5,388 nucleotides of DNA from Flectobacillus sp049240685 (GTDB taxonomy: Bacteria; Bacteroidota; Bacteroidia; Cytophagales; Spirosomataceae): positions 1-5,388 of the forward strand of contig NZ_JBMLSD010000394.1 in NCBI RefSeq assembly GCF_049240685.1, read 5' to 3'. Made by a program: the position numbers and the translations under genes. The notes under the pieces were generated by a model. It was not told where the DNA came from. It made no database searches and saw only the letters and a program-made list of their open reading frames with translations. This document shows positions 5,350 through 5,388 of the stretch, one piece after another; position 1 is the first letter of the stretch, and each line of letters opens with the position of its first letter.

Positions 5350-5388
5350 CAGACCTTTGCCACCAACTCCAACACAATTAACTCATTT
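5349..5388 (-). CDS. Possible 3' end of a convergent gene (partial)
   Basis: On the minus strand, a frame open at the window edge reads NELIVLELVAKV and then TGA at 5351-5349. The codons look ordinary for this genome, and a convergent gene would explain why the miniature elements sit in a gap between two 3' ends. The stop codon overlaps the last base of the right inverted repeat of copy 2, and the final codons are the same bases as the 12-base tail repeated after copy 1. Only 12 codons are visible, so this is a weak call. A plus-strand frame from 5299 is also open to the edge and is the main alternative. Confidence 0.25.
   Translation of the reverse strand, partial: NELIVLELVAKV

Larger units (their letters stand above)
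5069..5361. repeat. Tandem direct repeat holding both miniature elements
   Basis: Two direct units are seen, 5069-5217 and 5221-5361. Each consists of one miniature element plus a 12-base tail, CARACCTTTGCC (5206-5217 and 5350-5361), that differs at one base. The offset is 152 bases at the left edge and 144 at the right edge. On the left, similarity starts exactly at the inverted repeat. On the right it runs 12 bases past it. That asymmetry favours duplication of a segment already in place over two independent insertions. Confidence 0.75.

Noticed and set aside
5069..5361. Reading the two tandem units as a short CRISPR array
   Set aside because: There are only two units, each 129-137 bp with its own internal inverted repeats, and a 15-base spacer. 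No cas genes are present. The size and structure do not fit CRISPR repeats of roughly 24-47 bp.
5299..5388. Plus-strand gene start at 5299, open to the window edge
   Set aside because: The first 17 codons belong to a repeated element that also occurs at 5155, where the same frame soon stops. With 30 codons visible and a competing minus-strand frame, a gene call is not supported. It is kept as a finding only.

Overview
The window looks like an ordinary chromosomal stretch from a member of the Bacteroidota, probably a Cytophagales-type environmental bacterium. Three things point there: an AT-rich composition with start codons that lack Shine-Dalgarno sequences, a large DUF5916 outer-membrane protein with an N-terminal CBM9-like domain, and a small helical protein of a family I know only from this phylum. 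The species cannot be named from the sequence.

Layout. Positions 1-276 are mostly non-coding and may hold a 39-codon membrane-peptide gene on the minus strand (10-129). The main gene (277-2478, +) encodes a secreted, 733-residue CBM9-like/DUF5916 barrel protein and ends at a strong hairpin terminator (2486-2518). A 118-residue helical protein follows (2563-2919, +). Its 3' end overlaps by 25 bp the 3' end of a convergent EamA/DMT-family permease gene (2895-3749, -), which appears to start at TTG. Divergent from the permease, across a 120-bp gap with a possible promoter, is a PLP-dependent low-specificity L-threonine aldolase (3870-4904, +).

The last 484 bases (4905-5388) carry no convincing complete gene and are the least ordinary part. 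A degenerate run of four heptamers (TARGCNN) lies just after the aldolase. Further on are two tandem copies (5069-5205 and 5221-5349) of a miniature element. Each copy is bounded by the same perfect 14-bp terminal inverted repeat and contains two internal hairpins. The right halves are identical over 58 bp, while the left halves differ strongly in sequence and length. The direct repeat runs 12 bp past the right inverted repeat, possibly into the 3' end of a minus-strand gene entering from the window edge.

The genes do not form one pathway. The permease and the aldolase are divergent and could be linked through amino-acid metabolism, but nothing in the sequence proves this. I found no defence system, CRISPR array, rRNA or tRNA. 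The best candidate for something undescribed is the paired miniature element.
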